64,000 nt of DNA, from assembly GCA_945906815.1 (NCBI GenBank), contig CAMDRT010000002.1:1-64000 (forward strand). Reading direction: 5' to 3'. Made by a program: the position numbers and the translations under genes. This document shows, one piece after another, positions 62,244 to 64,000 of this stretch. The notes beneath the pieces were generated by a model, which worked only from the letters and a program-made list of their open reading frames with translations, made no database searches and was not told where the DNA came from. The stretch is from Bordetella parapertussis. GTDB taxonomy: Bacteria; Pseudomonadota; Gammaproteobacteria; Burkholderiales; SG8-41. The stretch's first letter is position 1. Each line of letters opens with the position of its first letter.

Positions 62244-62636
62244 CTACGCTTTGCTGCTCAGTTTCTTTTCCAGCGTCGCGAAGTATTTATCGAGATCGAC
62301 TATAAAGCGCCCGTGCTCTGCTTCGCCGACCTGTTCGGTGTCGTCGAACACTTTGACTTTGAAAGACAACTTGCGCCGGTCTATGGCAATCAGCTCTGCT
62401 TCGGCGCGCACGGTTTTGCCGATGGGCGTGGGCCCCATATGGCGCACGGTAATGGACACACCGACCTGTCCCTGCTGCGGCTTCAAATGCGGACGCACCA
62501 GGTTGCTCGCCACGTTTTCCACAAAACGCGTCATCGCCCACGTGGCGAATACCTGGTAGCGGCCGCGCTGCGTGGTGCGCTCTTGCGTGACTTCCCAAAC
62601 CTCGGTGTGTTTCATTCCCACTTTCAGTGTATCCAT
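62244..62636 (-). CDS. Fluoroacetyl-CoA-specific thioesterase-like (FlK) hot-dog protein
   Basis: A 130-residue hot-dog protein from ATG 62636 (AGGGA upstream). It has GMKHTEVWEVTQERTTQR, the central helix VFATWAMTRFVENVASNL, and VGVSITVRHMGPTPIGKTV typical of FlK-like thioesterases. It probably hydrolyses an acyl-CoA. Downstream of the Fe-ADH-fold gene with a 65-base gap on the same strand. Confidence 0.85.
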   Translation of the reverse strand: MDTLKVGMKHTEVWEVTQERTTQRGRYQVFATWAMTRFVENVASNLVRPHLKPQQGQVGVSITVRHMGPTPIGKTVRAEAELIAIDRRKLSFKVKVFDDTEQVGEAEHGRFIVDLDKYFATLEKKLSSKA

Positions 62637-62701
62637 GGTTTCCCTGTGTGATTCGCGCAAAGCGGGATTTTAAACGTTCCCCCCTAACAGCGGCCCGCGG
62701 C

Positions 62702-63925
62702 CTACCAGCACGCTTCCAGCACACCCAGCAGCAGGTCGCGTTCGCGCACAAATTCGCGCTTGGGGTCGGCGTTGAAATTCTTCAGCGAGTTATCCAGTAT
62801 CCGCGGCAAACTGTCACGCGGAATATTCAGTTCGGATACACGCACCGGCATGCCCGCGGATCTGAAAATACGTTCCAGCTCGGTCGCGGCTTTGTCCGGC
62901 GCCGTATCCATGCCGTCACTTTCGCGCCACACGCCGAGTCCCTGTGCGATCAACGCCATCGCCTGCGGATCACGGTTTCCCAGTTTGCGCATGACCATCG
63001 GCGACAATGCGGCGCTGGCGTCCCCCTGCCCGACATGCTCGTGCATCTGGAACAACGCGGTGGCAAACGCATACACCACGCGCTCCACCCAGTGTTTTGC
63101 GCTCAGCATGCCGCCGTCGTCGGCGTCACGGTTTTGCAAAAATGCCGCGGCGCACGCGGCGATGCGCGGGGTGACATCGCTGCTGTCATGCAAGTGCTCC
63201 AGCGCATAACGCGCGAGGCGAAACGCCTGCAGCCGGTCGCCTTCGGACAACGGGGCGATGCGCGTCGCCCCCAGATTCATGGTGCTGCGCCACACTGCGG
63301 AAATCGTGGTGGTGCGCACCAGCGACAGCGGCGCTGTCATCAACGCTTCGGCATCCCAGAACACCGCGACCGGCCGCGTCTTGGGATCAAAAAATTCCAT
63401 GCGGTTGCTGCGGTTCGGGTCTTTCACCGCCGAACCCGCGCGATTCTGCGCTGACGTAGCCGAGGTCAGCACGTTGACTATCGGCACCTTGGGCGCCAGC
63501 AGCTTGGGACTGATGGCAGCGCCGTGCTCCGGGTACTGCGTGATCAACGCATCGACCGGACCTTGCTCCGCCATCAGAATCGCCACCACGCGCGTGCCCT
63601 GCGTGACGCTGCCCGAACCCACACTGATCAGCATATCCGCCTGCGCGGCAGTGGCCGCCGCGGCGGCACGCGTCACCGCCGAAAGCGTAGTGTCTTTGTC
63701 CATTTCATCGAACACCCCCGCACAGTTGTCACCGAGGATGCGCCGCATGTGTGCAATCAGATCGGTCTTGCGCGACACCGTGCGGCCGCACACGATGAAG
63801 GCGCGTTGGGCGTGATTGCGTTTGAGTTCGGCGGGCAGACTTTCCAGCGCGTCCTTGCCACTGTAGAGCCGCACCGGATAAACGATGGCGCGAAAGTCAT
63901 TGGTGTAGGCGGGCGAGAGGCTCAT
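62702..63925 (-). CDS. Iron-containing alcohol dehydrogenase-fold protein with degenerate metal site
   Basis: A 407-residue protein of the Fe-ADH/maleylacetate reductase fold (ISVGSGSVTQGTRVVAIL for NAD binding, LTSATSAQNRAGSAV). The usual D-A-L-x-H-A metal segment reads TTTISAVWRSTMNLG and the next His cluster reads VVYAFATALFQMHEHVG, so most metal ligands are missing. It may be a metal-independent reductase related to maleylacetate reductases or a protein with a new role. It is the last gene in the window; the promoter lies in the final 75 bases. Confidence 0.8.
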   Translation of the reverse strand: MSLSPAYTNDFRAIVYPVRLYSGKDALESLPAELKRNHAQRAFIVCGRTVSRKTDLIAHMRRILGDNCAGVFDEMDKDTTLSAVTRAAAAATAAQADMLISVGSGSVTQGTRVVAILMAEQGPVDALITQYPEHGAAISPKLLAPKVPIVNVLTSATSAQNRAGSAVKDPNRSNRMEFFDPKTRPVAVFWDAEALMTAPLSLVRTTTISAVWRSTMNLGATRIAPLSEGDRLQAFRLARYALEHLHDSSDVTPRIAACAAAFLQNRDADDGGMLSAKHWVERVVYAFATALFQMHEHVGQGDASAALSPMVMRKLGNRDPQAMALIAQGLGVWRESDGMDTAPDKAATELERIFRSAGMPVRVSELNIPRDSLPRILDNSLKNFNADPKREFVRERDLLLGVLEACW

Positions 63926-64000
63926 GGCACGTTCCTTGCGATTGCGGCGAGTTAATTAAAAATACAATACAAACAATTACTTACAGTATTTTTCCCGCGC

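Noticed and set aside
1..64000. CRISPR array, prophage, insertion sequence, rRNA or tRNA
   Set aside because: No regularly spaced direct repeats, no transposase or integrase-like protein, and no tRNA or rRNA sequence was recognised by eye. A dedicated search could still find a tRNA.

Overview
The window looks like chromosomal DNA of a betaproteobacterium, probably Burkholderiales-like. The evidence is high GC, a gene order typical of Betaproteobacteria (rplM-rpsI-argC-coiled-coil protein-bactofilin-erpA, then anmK and an M23 peptidase opposite tyrS), and a very large set of Bug/TctC periplasmic solute receptors. I saw no phage genes, insertion sequences, CRISPR array, rRNA or tRNA. The affiliation is an inference.

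Layout. Bases 1-13,000 are housekeeping: an L,D-transpeptidase cut by the window edge, trpG-trpD-trpC-coq7, an OsmC/YdcF pair, rplM-rpsI with a strong promoter and a hairpin leader, argC, a coiled-coil membrane protein, bactofilin, erpA, anmK, an M23 peptidase and tyrS. Bases 13,000-64,000 are accessory and catabolic. They hold 13 Bug receptors (15.1-56.7 kb) with no TctA/TctB membrane subunits, a UbiD-type decarboxylase between two of the receptors, beta-propeller proteins, cupins, two luciferase-like oxidoreductases, a MaoC/FAS1-like dehydratase pair, RidA, a ketopantoate-reductase-like protein, an SDR, a GFA protein, two GSTs, an enolase-superfamily enzyme, an enoyl-CoA hydratase, a TauD-like dioxygenase, a Mo-hydroxylase operon with SoxYZ-like carriers, a PQQ dehydrogenase with a cytochrome c, a ToxR/TolB-like/TPR regulator, and a divergent Fe-ADH-fold protein. 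This suggests an aerobic heterotroph that scavenges organic acids and aromatic compounds.

Main result. Two genes that a standard gene caller would split or truncate are best read as selenoproteins. (1) At 27088-28818 an in-frame TGA (27379-27381) begins a U-G-S-C motif, matching the UGSC family of (seleno)proteins. A 5-bp hairpin with G as the second loop base follows. (2) At 58823-59602 an ArsM/UbiE-like methyltransferase has TGA (59435-59437) exactly where relatives carry a conserved Cys. The frame stays open for 54 more codons, and a perfect 7-bp hairpin with a GGT loop lies 18 nt downstream. Both fit the bacterial SECIS pattern. The selenocysteine machinery (selA, selB, selC, selD) is not in the window and must lie elsewhere if this is right.

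Decay is also visible: a HigB-like toxin stopped by an amber codon beside an intact antitoxin, a TSUP permease with a stop and an internal deletion, and small relics next to two Bug genes.
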